Shown in pieces: positions 16,676 through 25,431 of a stretch of 64,000 bases of DNA (its first letter is position 1; each line of letters begins with the position of its first letter). A model generated the notes under the pieces. The model had not been told where the DNA came from and searched no databases. It was given only the letters and a program-made list of their open reading frames with translations. A program made the translations under genes and the position numbers. This stretch comes from Caballeronia arvi (lineage in GTDB: Bacteria; Pseudomonadota; Gammaproteobacteria; Burkholderiales; Burkholderiaceae), in assembly GCF_001544695.2 (NCBI RefSeq), contig NZ_FCOM02000003.1:186001-250000 (forward strand), in the 5' to 3' direction.

Positions 16676-18880
16676 TCAAACGAGGCCGCCGAATTGACGC
16701 AGCCAGGGCAGCCAGTCGCCGATGAGCGCTTGCGGCCACGGTGTCGAAAAGATGCGGCCGAATACGAGCCACAATGCGAGGGTCATCGCGATCGACAACA
16801 CAGCCGAAGTGCGCCAGCGCTCGCCGAATTCGAAGCGCGCGACGAGCAACATGAAGATCAGCAAGGCGGGCAGCAGACCGATGACAGCGGCCGTGCCGAG
16901 CGCGCCCGCGATCGATGCGAAGAAGCGCACGCCGCGCAGATAAATGGTCCGCGTATCCAGTGACGATGCGAGGCCGTCGTGCGTCGACGGCTCGCCGTGT
17001 GCGCCGAAACCCGGGCTTGCCGTGGCGTTCGCATTCGTCTTCGCGATGGCATTCATGGCGGCCTCGGAATCGCCATTGCTTTGCGGTGCATCGAAAGGCG
17101 CGCCTGCGCCCGCGAGTGCGAACTCGTTCATGGCAACCGAAGGCGATATCCTTGTTTCAGCGCTGGTCACTTCGCGCGTGAACAACTGCTCGATCAGCAC
17201 GATGCAGCAGAACACGAGCGCGGCGCAGGCGGATGTCATCGGCATTAGGCTCGCGGCGAAGGCCCAGTCGCGCGCCACCGTCATCGCGATGATCACGAGC
17301 GCCGTGAGGACCATCGTGAAGACGATCTGCCAGTCGAAGCCGCGCAGCCGCAGCTTGAACGAAGGCGCGACCGCACCGCGCGACGACGCTTGCGAACGCG
17401 TGCGCAAGGTCTTGCGCAGCCCCTTGATCGTCGGGCCGAGCACGACCCACAACGCAGCGAGCAGAATCACGATCACGACGGGCCGCGCGAACAGACCGAT
17501 GCCATAGATCTCGTGCGAGATGAAGTAATAACGCTCGAAGATGCTGCCGAGCACGAGTCCGAGAATGAGCGGCGGACGCGGCCAGTTCAGGCGCTTCATG
17601 ATCCAGCCCACTGCACCGAACAGGACGAGCGAACAGAGGTCGCCCCAGCTTTGACTTGCATTGAACGCGCCGAGATAGACGATCGCGACGACGAGCGGAA
17701 TCAGGATGCCGACGCGCACCGTCGCGAGCTTCGAAAACAGGCTGCTGCTCGAAAGACAGATCACCGCGCCCATGATGTGCGAGATCGTCAGAGTCCAGAT
17801 GATCGTGTACGTCACGTCGAGATGCTTGGTCAGCATCTCGGGACCGGGCGTGAAGCCGTGCATGATGAATGCAGAAAGCAGCAGCGCCATCGACGCGCCC
17901 GCGGGCATGCCGAACGCGACGGTCGGAATCAGGTGGCCGCCCTCCTTCGCATTGTTTGAACTCTCTGATGCGATCACGCCGCGAATATCGCCCTTGCCGA
18001 AGTTCTCCGCGTTCTTCTCGGTGCGAATCGCGTGCCCGTAGGCCATCCAGTCGATGACCGCCGAACCGATGCCCGGCACCGCGCCGAGCAGCGCGCCCAG
18101 CCCGCTGCAACGCAGGATCAGCCACCAGTGGCGCGCCGCGTCCCTCACGCCGTCCCATTGCGTGCTGGCGCGCACGCCGGGCTGCGGATGCGCGCGTGCG
18201 ATGCCGGTGCGCTCGATGGCCATGTCGGCGAGTTCGGGCAGGGCGAAGATGCCGAGCGTGACCGGCACGATCGGCAGATGGTCCCATAAATACAAAGTGC
18301 CAAACGTCCAGCGCAGCGTGCCCGTTTGCGGATCGGAGCCGATCAGCGACAACATCAGGCCGAACGACGCGACCGCGAGGCCTTTCATCGGCGCCTTGCC
18401 CGAAAGCGTCGCGACCATCGAGAGGCCGAAGATGCACATCGCCAGCAATTCCGCGGAGCCGATATAGAGCACGATCAGGCGCAAGACCGGAATCGCGAGC
18501 GCGAGCAGCAGCGCGCCGAAGATGCCGCCCGCGAGCGACGACGCGTAGCCCGCGCCGAATGCCCGCCGCGCGTGGCCCTGCTTCGCGAGCGGATGCCCGT
18601 CGAGCACCGTGGCCGCGGCACCGACCGTGCCGGGCACGCCGAACAACACGGCGGGGATGAAGTCGGACACCGTCGTCACCGCGGCCATGCCGAGCAGGAG
18701 CGCGAAGGCCGTATAGCCGTCGAGGTGATAGGTGAACGGAATGAGCAGTGCGAGCCCGACGATACCGCCCAGGCCCGGCACGACACCGAGCGCGAGTCCG
18801 AGCAGCACACCGCCCAGCATGATCCCGAGGCGCAGCGGATCGAGGATCAGGGTCAGCGCATGGAGGGCGGCGTCGAGCAT
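16676..18880 (-). CDS. Tripartite tricarboxylate transporter, fused TctA-TctB permease
   Basis: A 734-residue membrane protein. Residues 1 to about 500 are the TctA large permease, with the family segments VVPGLGGIVGLALLIPFTY, AVPGIGSAVIDWMAYGHA and ESSNNAKEGGHLIPT. The rest (about 530-734) carries two more pairs of membrane helices separated by a hydrophilic loop of about 90 residues. It occupies the place of the small TctB subunit, for which no separate gene exists here. TctA and TctB are normally separate proteins of about 500 and 150 residues. ATG 18880 is chosen to start just before the first helix. Confidence 0.85.
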   Translation of the reverse strand: MLDAALHALTLILDPLRLGIMLGGVLLGLALGVVPGLGGIVGLALLIPFTYHLDGYTAFALLLGMAAVTTVSDFIPAVLFGVPGTVGAAATVLDGHPLAKQGHARRAFGAGYASSLAGGIFGALLLALAIPVLRLIVLYIGSAELLAMCIFGLSMVATLSGKAPMKGLAVASFGLMLSLIGSDPQTGTLRWTFGTLYLWDHLPIVPVTLGIFALPELADMAIERTGIARAHPQPGVRASTQWDGVRDAARHWWLILRCSGLGALLGAVPGIGSAVIDWMAYGHAIRTEKNAENFGKGDIRGVIASESSNNAKEGGHLIPTVAFGMPAGASMALLLSAFIMHGFTPGPEMLTKHLDVTYTIIWTLTISHIMGAVICLSSSSLFSKLATVRVGILIPLVVAIVYLGAFNASQSWGDLCSLVLFGAVGWIMKRLNWPRPPLILGLVLGSIFERYYFISHEIYGIGLFARPVVIVILLAALWVVLGPTIKGLRKTLRTRSQASSRGAVAPSFKLRLRGFDWQIVFTMVLTALVIIAMTVARDWAFAASLMPMTSACAALVFCCIVLIEQLFTREVTSAETRISPSVAMNEFALAGAGAPFDAPQSNGDSEAAMNAIAKTNANATASPGFGAHGEPSTHDGLASSLDTRTIYLRGVRFFASIAGALGTAAVIGLLPALLIFMLLVARFEFGERWRTSAVLSIAMTLALWLVFGRIFSTPWPQALIGDWLPWLRQFGGLV

Positions 18881-19179
18881 CAGCGCGCCTCCCGGTGAGC
18901 TTGCTGCGCGGCACGACAGCGGCCGTGACAACGCGATCGAGTGCTTGTGGGTCGCATCTCAAGTCTCCGGTAGTCGCCCGGCTGCGTGGCCGGGTGTTTA
19001 TGGTCGAACCGCCAGTCGAACTGCTCGCCGCCGCGCGACATGCCTGTTTGCATGATGTGTTTTGCATTACGCATTCACGATTGGGTTTTGCGTTATGCGT
19101 TTTGCATGCAACATGCAGCCGCGCCGCCGTCTTGCCCTGCGTCGTGCGCCTTACGTCTTATGCCTTGCCCGTCCCGGCA
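18881..19179. other. Intergenic region with TTTTGC direct repeats
   Basis: 299 bases between the Rieske oxygenase stop and the permease start. A short array of related units lies at about 19058-19110 (TTTTGCATTACGC, TTTTGCGTTATGC, TTTTGCATGC). A GC-rich inverted repeat at about 18974-18996 (CCCGGC...GCCGGG) could be a hairpin. No gene is seen. Confidence 0.45.
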
Positions 19180-20418
19180 CTATTCGAAGATACGCACCAG
19201 ATCCTTGGCGATCGGCGAATACTTCGCGTGCGTGCGCAGCATGAAGCTCGAGAAGCCGTCGCTGTTGTGATGCTTCTTGCGCTCGTTCGGCAAATCGATG
19301 CACTGATTGCGCACCGGATCGCGCACGATGCCCATCGGGTCTTCGCCCGCTTCGACTCTCTTCAGCTCGCGGCGCAACATGCGGCGGTAGATCGCGAGGC
19401 CCTGGTCGGATGCGCCGAGGTTCTCGCGCGTGCGGTCCGCAATCGCGCCCTGCGTGATCCACGCCATCATGTCCTGCCCGTCGACGTTATCGACGATGAA
19501 CTCGCCGTCTTCGTCCCTGAACGGCACGTCGTAGGTATGCAGACGCTCGGTGAGCCGCGCCGGCACGTCGATGCCCTTCGGCGGAAGGTATGCGTTGTAC
19601 CAAAGGTGCAGCGTGTGCTCGTCATCGACCGGCACGCGAATCTGGAACGAGTAGTAGCGCGAAGCCTCGTCGCCATTGCCTACCGCGAGCATGTTCGGGA
19701 ACACGATCGGATGCCCGATGCGCCAGTCGTCCGAGTCTTCCGAATGGCCCGCGAGCAGACGATGTTTCGTCACGCCGAACTCGAACTCATTGAAGGCGAT
19801 CTTCTCGTGCTTCGCGCTGATCGCCACCTTGACGCCTTCCTGCTCCTTCTGGAATTCATAGTGATGACCATGCAGCCACTCGGTATGGATCGGATCGACC
19901 GAGTTCTCCATGATCTGCAGCCAGTTCACCGGCAACAGCGCGCGGCCCATCATGCGGATCGCGCCCTGCGCGACGAAGCCGTCGAAGCGCGGCAGCAGCG
20001 GGCGCGGCTCCGGTCCCATGTAAGCGAACAGCACGCCGCCGAGCTCTTCGACCGGATACGCATCGGTCGTCACTTTGTCGCGGAACGCGCAGTTGTCCGG
20101 CTCGTTCGGCTGATCGAGACACTTACCCTCTGCGCTAAACTCCCAGCCGTGATACGGGCAACGGATGCCCTGTTCCGTGGGAATGCCGTGCGCGAACGAC
20201 GCGCGCCGATGCGGACATTGTTCCGCGATCAGACCGCGCTTTCCCTGCCGGTCCCGAAAGAGCACGAGATCCTCGCCGAGCAGACGCACCCGTTTGGTCC
20301 ACTTGTCGTCGAGTTCCGATGCCGCTGCGAAGGGCTGCCAGTAACGCCGCAACAGCTTGCCCATCGGCGTGCCCGGTCCGATGCGCGTCAACGTTTCGTT
20401 TTGTTCTGCCGTGAGCAT
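19180..20418 (-). CDS. Rieske non-heme iron oxygenase, phthalate 4,5-dioxygenase-like (module 1)
   Basis: A 412-residue oxygenase alpha subunit. The Rieske cluster ligands are C68, H70, C87 and H90 (CPH ... CPYHGW). The mononuclear iron site follows the E-x3-D-x2-H-x4-H pattern at E171, D175, H178 and H183. Length and the N-terminal TRIGPGTPMGKLLRRYWQP are those of phthalate 4,5-dioxygenase and related group I enzymes, which use an FMN/2Fe-2S reductase; such a reductase is encoded at 22473-23462. The gene faces a MarR gene across a promoter region with two related palindromes and probably heads the operon running to 13.7 kb. Confidence 0.9.
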   Translation of the reverse strand: MLTAEQNETLTRIGPGTPMGKLLRRYWQPFAAASELDDKWTKRVRLLGEDLVLFRDRQGKRGLIAEQCPHRRASFAHGIPTEQGIRCPYHGWEFSAEGKCLDQPNEPDNCAFRDKVTTDAYPVEELGGVLFAYMGPEPRPLLPRFDGFVAQGAIRMMGRALLPVNWLQIMENSVDPIHTEWLHGHHYEFQKEQEGVKVAISAKHEKIAFNEFEFGVTKHRLLAGHSEDSDDWRIGHPIVFPNMLAVGNGDEASRYYSFQIRVPVDDEHTLHLWYNAYLPPKGIDVPARLTERLHTYDVPFRDEDGEFIVDNVDGQDMMAWITQGAIADRTRENLGASDQGLAIYRRMLRRELKRVEAGEDPMGIVRDPVRNQCIDLPNERKKHHNSDGFSSFMLRTHAKYSPIAKDLVRIFE

Positions 20419-20492
20419 GAGTCGATTCCCGTATGTTTGAAGAAGCGCGCCGGAGGCACCGTCATGCCGCCGGCCTTGAAATCGATAATATG

Positions 20493-20508
20493 CTTAGGTA
20501 TCTAACTT
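20493..20508. promoter_or_regulatory. Putative MarR operator near the Rieske oxygenase promoter
   Basis: CTTAGGTATCTAACTT contains the core TTAG-GTAT-CTAA and closely matches the site at 20657-20674. It lies 75 bp upstream of the oxygenase start, beside a minus-strand TATTAT that could be the -10 element. Confidence 0.6.
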
Positions 20509-20645
20509 AAAAATAATGGAAAGTACTAGGTGGGATCACGCGCATCCGAAAAGCCGTCTCTTGCCTATCGCGTCTATATGGAGGCGATTTCTTCCCGATG
20601 TGCCACCGCGCGACGAGATCCGGATTCACCCTGATATCCAGATCG

Positions 20646-20674
20646 TTGACAAATTAAACTTAGTTATCTAAGTT
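20646..20674 (+). promoter_or_regulatory. marR promoter and palindromic operator
   Basis: A consensus -35 TTGACA at 20646-20651 is followed by the perfect inverted repeat AACTTAG-TTAT-CTAAGTT at 20657-20674, which would cover the spacer and -10 region. Binding there would block transcription of the marR gene, a classic autorepression layout. The same core occurs before the divergent oxygenase gene. Confidence 0.7.
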
Positions 20675-20694
20675 AACGAAAAGGGCATCGCTAC

Positions 20695-21270
20695 ATGCCG
20701 AAAACAGGTGAGAGGATGAACAAGCGCGAGCAAAAGATTCCACGCGACCCGCAGCCGGGCACGCTCAAGCACTGGCGCGAGGCACTGCCCGAAGAGCGCA
20801 TGGCGCATCTCGTCAAGGATGCGGCGCGCGGCTTTTCGCGCTCCTTACAGGCTCGTCTCAAAGAGCATTCGGTGCTCTATGGCCACTGGACGTTTCTGCG
20901 CATTCTCTGGCAGACGGACGGTCTCACGCAGCGACAGTTGAGCGAGCAGGCGGGCGTCGCCGAACCGACCACGTTCTCCGCATTGAAGACGATGGAAAAC
21001 CTCGGCTATCTCACGCGCCAGAAGCTGCCCGACAACCGCAAGCAGGTGCGCGTCTTTCTCACGCCGAAGGGCGTCGCGCTGCGCACCGTGCTCGTGCCTT
21101 TTGCAATCGACGTGAACCGCATCGCGCTAGCAGGCATCACGCAGGACGACATCGCGGCGACGCGTCGCACGCTGCTCGCGATGATCGAGAACCTGGCCGC
21201 CGATGAAATCGCCGCGCCGAAGAACGGCCGCGATTCGGCCAATGACGATAACAGCGAGGACTCACTGTGA
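20695..21270 (+). CDS. MarR-family transcriptional regulator
   Basis: A 191-residue winged-helix regulator with the MarR core: SVLYGHWTFLRILWQTDGLTQ leads into helix-turn-helix LSEQAGVAEPTTFSALKTME, and the wing is DNRKQVRVFLT. ATG 20716, behind GAGAGG, is an alternative start giving 184 residues. Its stop overlaps the GTG of the next gene (GTGA), so it is co-translated with the dehydrogenase. It likely represses both divergent operons until an aromatic acid or its metabolite binds. Confidence 0.9.
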   Translation: MPKTGERMNKREQKIPRDPQPGTLKHWREALPEERMAHLVKDAARGFSRSLQARLKEHSVLYGHWTFLRILWQTDGLTQRQLSEQAGVAEPTTFSALKTMENLGYLTRQKLPDNRKQVRVFLTPKGVALRTVLVPFAIDVNRIALAGITQDDIAATRRTLLAMIENLAADEIAAPKNGRDSANDDNSEDSL

Positions 21271-22418
21271 CGAACACGAGCGCCGTGCGCATCGGCATCG
21301 TCGGCTTCGGCACGGCGGGACGCGCATTCGTTCCGGCCATCGTCGGGCATCCGGGCTTCGTGTTCGCAGGCTTCGCCGATCCGTCCGCGACGGTGCGCGA
21401 AACAGGTGCGCGCGAGTTCGGCGTGACGGCATACGAGAGCATCGAAGCGCTCATCGAACATGGTGCGCTCGATGCCGTCTATGTCGCTTCGCCGACCACG
21501 CTGCATCGCGCGCATGTGGAGCTTGCGGCGCGCGCGGGCAAGCACGTGCTCGTCGAAAAGCCGATGGCCGCGAATCTCGACGACGCGCGCGCGATGGTCC
21601 AAGCCGCCGACGCCGCGGGCATCGTCCTGCTCGCCGGACATTCGCATAGCTATGATCAGCCGATTCACGCGATGCGCGCCCTCATCGATTCGGGCGAGCT
21701 GGGCCGCGTGCGCATGGTGCATACGTGGTGCTTCACCGACTGGATCTATCGCCCGCGGCGCCCCGACGAACTCGACGCGTCGCAAGGCGGCGGCGTCACC
21801 TTGCGCCAGGGCTCGCATCAGTTCGACATCATTCGCCTGCTTGCGGGCGGAGCTGCGCGCAGCGTTCGCGCGAAGACGTTCGACTGGGACCCGGAGCGCC
21901 GCGCGATCGGCGCGCACACGGTATTCATCGAATTCGACGATGGCGCCGCCGCCACTGCCGTCTACAACGGCTATGGCCGGTTCGCGAGCGCGGAGTTGTG
22001 CTTCGACATCGGCGAATGGGGTTTTCCGGCGCAATCGCGCGCGATTGCAAAGCCGTCGAATGTCGAAGACGAACTGCGCGCCAAGGCCGAACGCGCGCGT
22101 CATGCGATTCCCGCCGGCGCGCCGAATCAACCGTTCTTCGGCTTGACCGTCGTGAGCTGCGAGCGCGGCGAGATGCGCCAATCGCCGAAGGGGCTGCTCG
22201 TCTACACGAACGATGGAAAACGCGAAATCGAATTGCCGGCCGATGTATCGCCGCGCGAACTCGTGATGCGCGAGTTCCACGACGCGATCAGCGGGCGCAA
22301 GCGCGCCATTCATGACGGCCGCTGGGGCGTCGCCAATCTCGAAGTCTGCGCGGCTGCGATCGCATCGTCCGAACGTGGCGAGGAAGTATTTCTGGAGCAT
22401 CAGGTCGCACTCGCATGA
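21267..22418 (+). CDS. Gfo/Idh/MocA oxidoreductase, Pht4-like dihydrodiol dehydrogenase
   Basis: A 383-residue NAD(P)-dependent enzyme with the N-terminal Rossmann motif GIVGFGTAGRAF, then the family EKPMA motif (VLVEKPMAANL, about residue 95) and a C-terminal alpha/beta domain. The same family contains the phthalate cis-4,5-dihydrodiol dehydrogenase Pht4/OphB, whose product feeds a Pht5 decarboxylase, so the context is consistent with that step. The start codon is GTG at 21267, set by the 4-base overlap with marR and the GAGGA ribosome site. Confidence 0.83.
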   Translation: MTNTSAVRIGIVGFGTAGRAFVPAIVGHPGFVFAGFADPSATVRETGAREFGVTAYESIEALIEHGALDAVYVASPTTLHRAHVELAARAGKHVLVEKPMAANLDDARAMVQAADAAGIVLLAGHSHSYDQPIHAMRALIDSGELGRVRMVHTWCFTDWIYRPRRPDELDASQGGGVTLRQGSHQFDIIRLLAGGAARSVRAKTFDWDPERRAIGAHTVFIEFDDGAAATAVYNGYGRFASAELCFDIGEWGFPAQSRAIAKPSNVEDELRAKAERARHAIPAGAPNQPFFGLTVVSCERGEMRQSPKGLLVYTNDGKREIELPADVSPRELVMREFHDAISGRKRAIHDGRWGVANLEVCAAAIASSERGEEVFLEHQVALA

Positions 22419-22472
22419 TTGCGTGATTGCCTGACCCAACCGTGAGGCGGCGAACGAGTCCGCAATGGAATC

Positions 22473-23462
22473 ATGAATACCCTTAGCATGCCTGATCGAA
22501 TCCAATCCGCCGATGCAACGCTCGCGCTGACCGTCACGGACAAGCGCGAGATCGCCGAAGATATCTTTCTGTTCGAATTGCGCGACGCCGGTGGCAATGC
22601 GCTGCCGCCCTTCACCGCCGGCGCGCATCTGCTGGTGCACACGCCCGCTGGCATAGCGCGACGTTATTCGCTTTGCAACGATCCCGCCGAACGCGATCGT
22701 TATGTGATCGCGGTGAAGCACGATGCGGCGGGCAGCGGCGGATCGATCAGCATGGCCCGAGAGGTTCGCATCGACGCAACGCTCAACGTGTCATGGCCGA
22801 TGAACTACTTCGCGCTTTCGAGCGATGCATCGCGCTATCTGCTGATCGCGGGCGGAATCGGCATTACGCCGATGCGCGCAATGATGGCCGAACTCGCGGC
22901 ACGTGACGCGCATTTCGATGTGATCTATTGCACGCGCTCGCCCGAATCCACCGCATTTCTCGACGAACTCAAGACCGGCGCGTTCGCCTCGCGCGTGCGT
23001 GTGCATCACGATTTCGGCGACCGCGCGCAATCGCTCGCCATCGCGCCTCTCGTGGCCGACCGTTCCGGCGATACGCATATCTACTGCTGCGGCCCGCGTC
23101 CTCTGATGCAGGCGGTGCGCGACGCCGCATCGCACTGGCCCTCTTCCGCCGTGCATTTCGAGGATTTCGGCACGAGCGCGCAGGAAAACGCCGCAGGCGA
23201 AAAGGCGTTCACGGTTCGTCTCGCACGCACCGGCGGGTGCTTGAACGTCGCGCCCGGCGAAACCATTCTCGACGCACTGCGCGCGAACGGAATCGACACG
23301 CCGAGCTCATGCGAAGCAGGCACATGCGGCTCATGCAGAACGCGTCTGCTTTCGGGCGAGGCCGATCATCGTGATTTCGTGCTCGATGAAGACGAGCAGG
23401 CCTCCGAGATCATGATCTGCGTATCGCGCGCGTGCTCGAATGAACTGGTGCTCGATATTTGA
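22473..23462 (+). CDS. Phthalate-dioxygenase-type reductase (FMN, NAD, 2Fe-2S)
   Basis: A 329-residue class IA oxygenase reductase: an FMN-binding domain (RRYSLCND), an NADH domain (LLIAGGIGITPMRAM, YCCGPRPLM), and a C-terminal plant-type ferredoxin with the cluster cysteines of SCEAGTCGSC and a later MICVSRA. It transfers electrons from NADH to the Rieske oxygenase of the same module. The gene lies 54 nt after the dehydrogenase and is probably in the same operon. Confidence 0.92.
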   Translation: MNTLSMPDRIQSADATLALTVTDKREIAEDIFLFELRDAGGNALPPFTAGAHLLVHTPAGIARRYSLCNDPAERDRYVIAVKHDAAGSGGSISMAREVRIDATLNVSWPMNYFALSSDASRYLLIAGGIGITPMRAMMAELAARDAHFDVIYCTRSPESTAFLDELKTGAFASRVRVHHDFGDRAQSLAIAPLVADRSGDTHIYCCGPRPLMQAVRDAASHWPSSAVHFEDFGTSAQENAAGEKAFTVRLARTGGCLNVAPGETILDALRANGIDTPSSCEAGTCGSCRTRLLSGEADHRDFVLDEDEQASEIMICVSRACSNELVLDI

Positions 23463-23577
23463 CTGTCCGATCCACATATTTTTCCTCGCCATAAGGCTTG
23501 CATAAGCTTTCTCTCCGATGATTGCGGCCTGGTCCGTGCGAGCGCGGCCGTATATCGTTTCATCGGAGAACCCGTTT

Positions 23578-24144
23578 ATGCGCAACCTGTACGCGTCTGT
23601 CTATAATGCGCCCGCCCGAGTGTTTCACTGGCTCACCGCCGCGCTGCTTTTCGTTCAATACCTGCTGGCCTGGACGATGCCCGACGTGCATCGCGATACG
23701 AAGCCCATCGGCCTGATCGCGTGGCATCTGGGCGTCGGCATGGTGATCATTCTGCTCGTCATCATTCGGCTTCTCTGGCGTAGCACGCATGACGTGCCGC
23801 CCGAACCCGGCAGCGTGCCGCCAGTTCTGCGCACTGTTGCACGATTCACGCACTGGCTGCTGTATATCCTGCTGCTCGCCGTTCCATTGATGGGCTGGGC
23901 CAACGCGTCGGCGCGCGGGTGGCCGGTCACGCTCTTTACGTTCCTGCCCATGCCGCCGCTCTCGTCGGCCGGCTCGTCCATCGGTCACGCGCTCGGCGAC
24001 TGGCATCGCAACTTCGCGTGGGTCCTGCTCGCGCTCGTCGCCCTGCATGTCGGCGCTGCGCTTTTTCATCAGTTCGTCTTGCGCGATCGAACTTTGGAAC
24101 GCATGTTCCCGGCTCGTCGCAATCAGGCGCCGTCTAAACGATGA
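23578..24144 (+). CDS. Cytochrome b561
   Basis: A 188-residue four-helix membrane cytochrome b. Heme-ligand histidines are seen at FHWLTAALL in helix 1, AWHLGVGM in helix 2, FTHWLLYI in helix 3 and LALVALHVGAALFHQF in helix 4. Bacterial b561 proteins exchange electrons between quinol and oxygen or periplasmic partners. ATG 23578 has a GGAGAA ribosome site; the frame is open to 23518 without support. It sits 115 nt after the reductase gene; whether it shares the operon is unclear. Confidence 0.88.
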   Translation: MRNLYASVYNAPARVFHWLTAALLFVQYLLAWTMPDVHRDTKPIGLIAWHLGVGMVIILLVIIRLLWRSTHDVPPEPGSVPPVLRTVARFTHWLLYILLLAVPLMGWANASARGWPVTLFTFLPMPPLSSAGSSIGHALGDWHRNFAWVLLALVALHVGAALFHQFVLRDRTLERMFPARRNQAPSKR

Positions 24145-24212
24145 CGACCATGAGACGCGATTCCATTCTCACTCATCGCGACTTGTGGGGGTATTAACGT
24201 CATGACATGAGC

Positions 24213-24243
24213 TTCGTCTTTACTCTAGCAAGTATGAGACGAA
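24213..24243 (+). promoter_or_regulatory. Inverted repeat in the leader of the iron exporter gene
   Basis: A perfect 7-bp inverted repeat (TTCGTCT at 24213-24219 and AGACGAA at 24237-24243) lies 18 nt before the start codon, preceded by the palindrome GTCATGAC near 24200. It may be an operator or an RNA hairpin that controls translation. It does not match the Irr ICE-box known for alphaproteobacterial mbfA. Confidence 0.4.
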
Positions 24244-24261
24244 CGATAAAAAGGTGACGTT

Positions 24262-25386
24262 ATGGCGTCCCAGACAGAACTCAAACGTTTTAGCTCCAAT
24301 CTCGCCGACGAACTCGACAGCGCGGCGCTCTACGACACGCTCGCGCAAGCCGAGAAGCAGGAAGACAAGCGGCGCGTGTATTCCGACCTGGCAGCCGCCG
24401 AGCGCCGTCATGCCGACATATGGGCCGCGAAGCTCAAGGCCAATGGCGTGTCGGTGCGCGCGCATCGCGTCGGTGCGAAAACACGCATGATGCGCGCGCT
24501 CGCGCGTGCGTTCGGCCCGGATTTCGTGCTGCGCTCCGTCGCCGCCAGTGAGATGGCGGATCGCGACAAATACGCGGGGCAACCCGATGCGGCGCAGATG
24601 TCGGCGGAAGAGCGGCATCACGCGGATATCGTGCAGGAAGTGGCGAATCGCAACAAGGGTTTGAGCAAAGGCGGTGCGATTGCAGCGGCGGAATCGTGGC
24701 ATCGCGGCGTAGCGTCGGGCAACGATTTGCGCGCGGCGGTGCTTGGCGCGAACGACGGCCTCGTGTCGAACTTCTGTCTCATCATGGGTGTCGCGGGCGC
24801 GGGCAGCAACAGCAGAACGGTGCTGCTCACGGCGTTCGCGGGACTCATCGCGGGCGCGGCATCGATGGCGCTCGGCGAGTGGCTCTCCGTCACGAATGCA
24901 CGCGAACTTGCGCGCACGCAGATCGCAAAGGAACGCGACGAGCTCGATCACATGCCCGATGCCGAGCGCCACGAGCTTGCGCTCATCTATCAGGCAAAGG
25001 GCATCGATGCAGCCGAAGCGAGACGCGTCGCCGCACAGATCATGCGCGACAAGGACAAGGCGCTCGATACGCTCACGCGCGAAGAGCTCGGTCTCGATCC
25101 GCGCGAGCTGGGCGGCAATCCGTGGACGGCCGCGCTTGCATCGTTCACGCTATTCGCGATCGGCGCGATCTTTCCGGCCATCGCGTTTCTATGGGCAAGC
25201 GGAGCAGACGCGATCGTTCAGTGCATCGCGTTGAGCGGCCTCGGGCTTGCTGGCATCGGCGTGTTCACGTCGCTGTTCAATGGCCGCGGCGCGCTCTTCT
25301 CTGCCGTGCGCCAGGTGCTGATCGGCATGATCGCCGCAGGGTGCACGTTCGGGCTCGGCAGGCTGCTGGGCGTATCGCTTTCATGA
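24262..25386 (+). CDS. mbfA: Membrane-bound ferritin / VIT1 iron exporter (MbfA family)
   Basis: A 374-residue fusion. Residues 1 to about 135 are a ferritin-like four-helix domain with di-iron ligands E17, E47, H50, E97, E116 and H120 (ExxH motifs AERRH and EERHH). Residues from about 150 form a VIT1/CCC1 transporter, with LRAAVLGANDGLVSNFCL and AGLIAGAASMALGEWLSV typical of the family. In rhizobia MbfA exports iron and protects against iron and peroxide stress. The gene stands alone between two catabolic modules and has a good AAGGTGA ribosome site. Confidence 0.9.
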   Translation: MASQTELKRFSSNLADELDSAALYDTLAQAEKQEDKRRVYSDLAAAERRHADIWAAKLKANGVSVRAHRVGAKTRMMRALARAFGPDFVLRSVAASEMADRDKYAGQPDAAQMSAEERHHADIVQEVANRNKGLSKGGAIAAAESWHRGVASGNDLRAAVLGANDGLVSNFCLIMGVAGAGSNSRTVLLTAFAGLIAGAASMALGEWLSVTNARELARTQIAKERDELDHMPDAERHELALIYQAKGIDAAEARRVAAQIMRDKDKALDTLTREELGLDPRELGGNPWTAALASFTLFAIGAIFPAIAFLWASGADAIVQCIALSGLGLAGIGVFTSLFNGRGALFSAVRQVLIGMIAAGCTFGLGRLLGVSLS

Positions 25387-25431
25387 GCGATGCGCCGCGC
25401 AATTCGCACGCGGCGCATCATGCTCATATCA

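Noticed and set aside
17157-19067. 636-codon frame over the tripartite transporter permease
   Set aside because: It is another frame of the TctA-TctB gene with an Arg/Ala-rich low-complexity product; the permease frame has clear membrane helices and family motifs.
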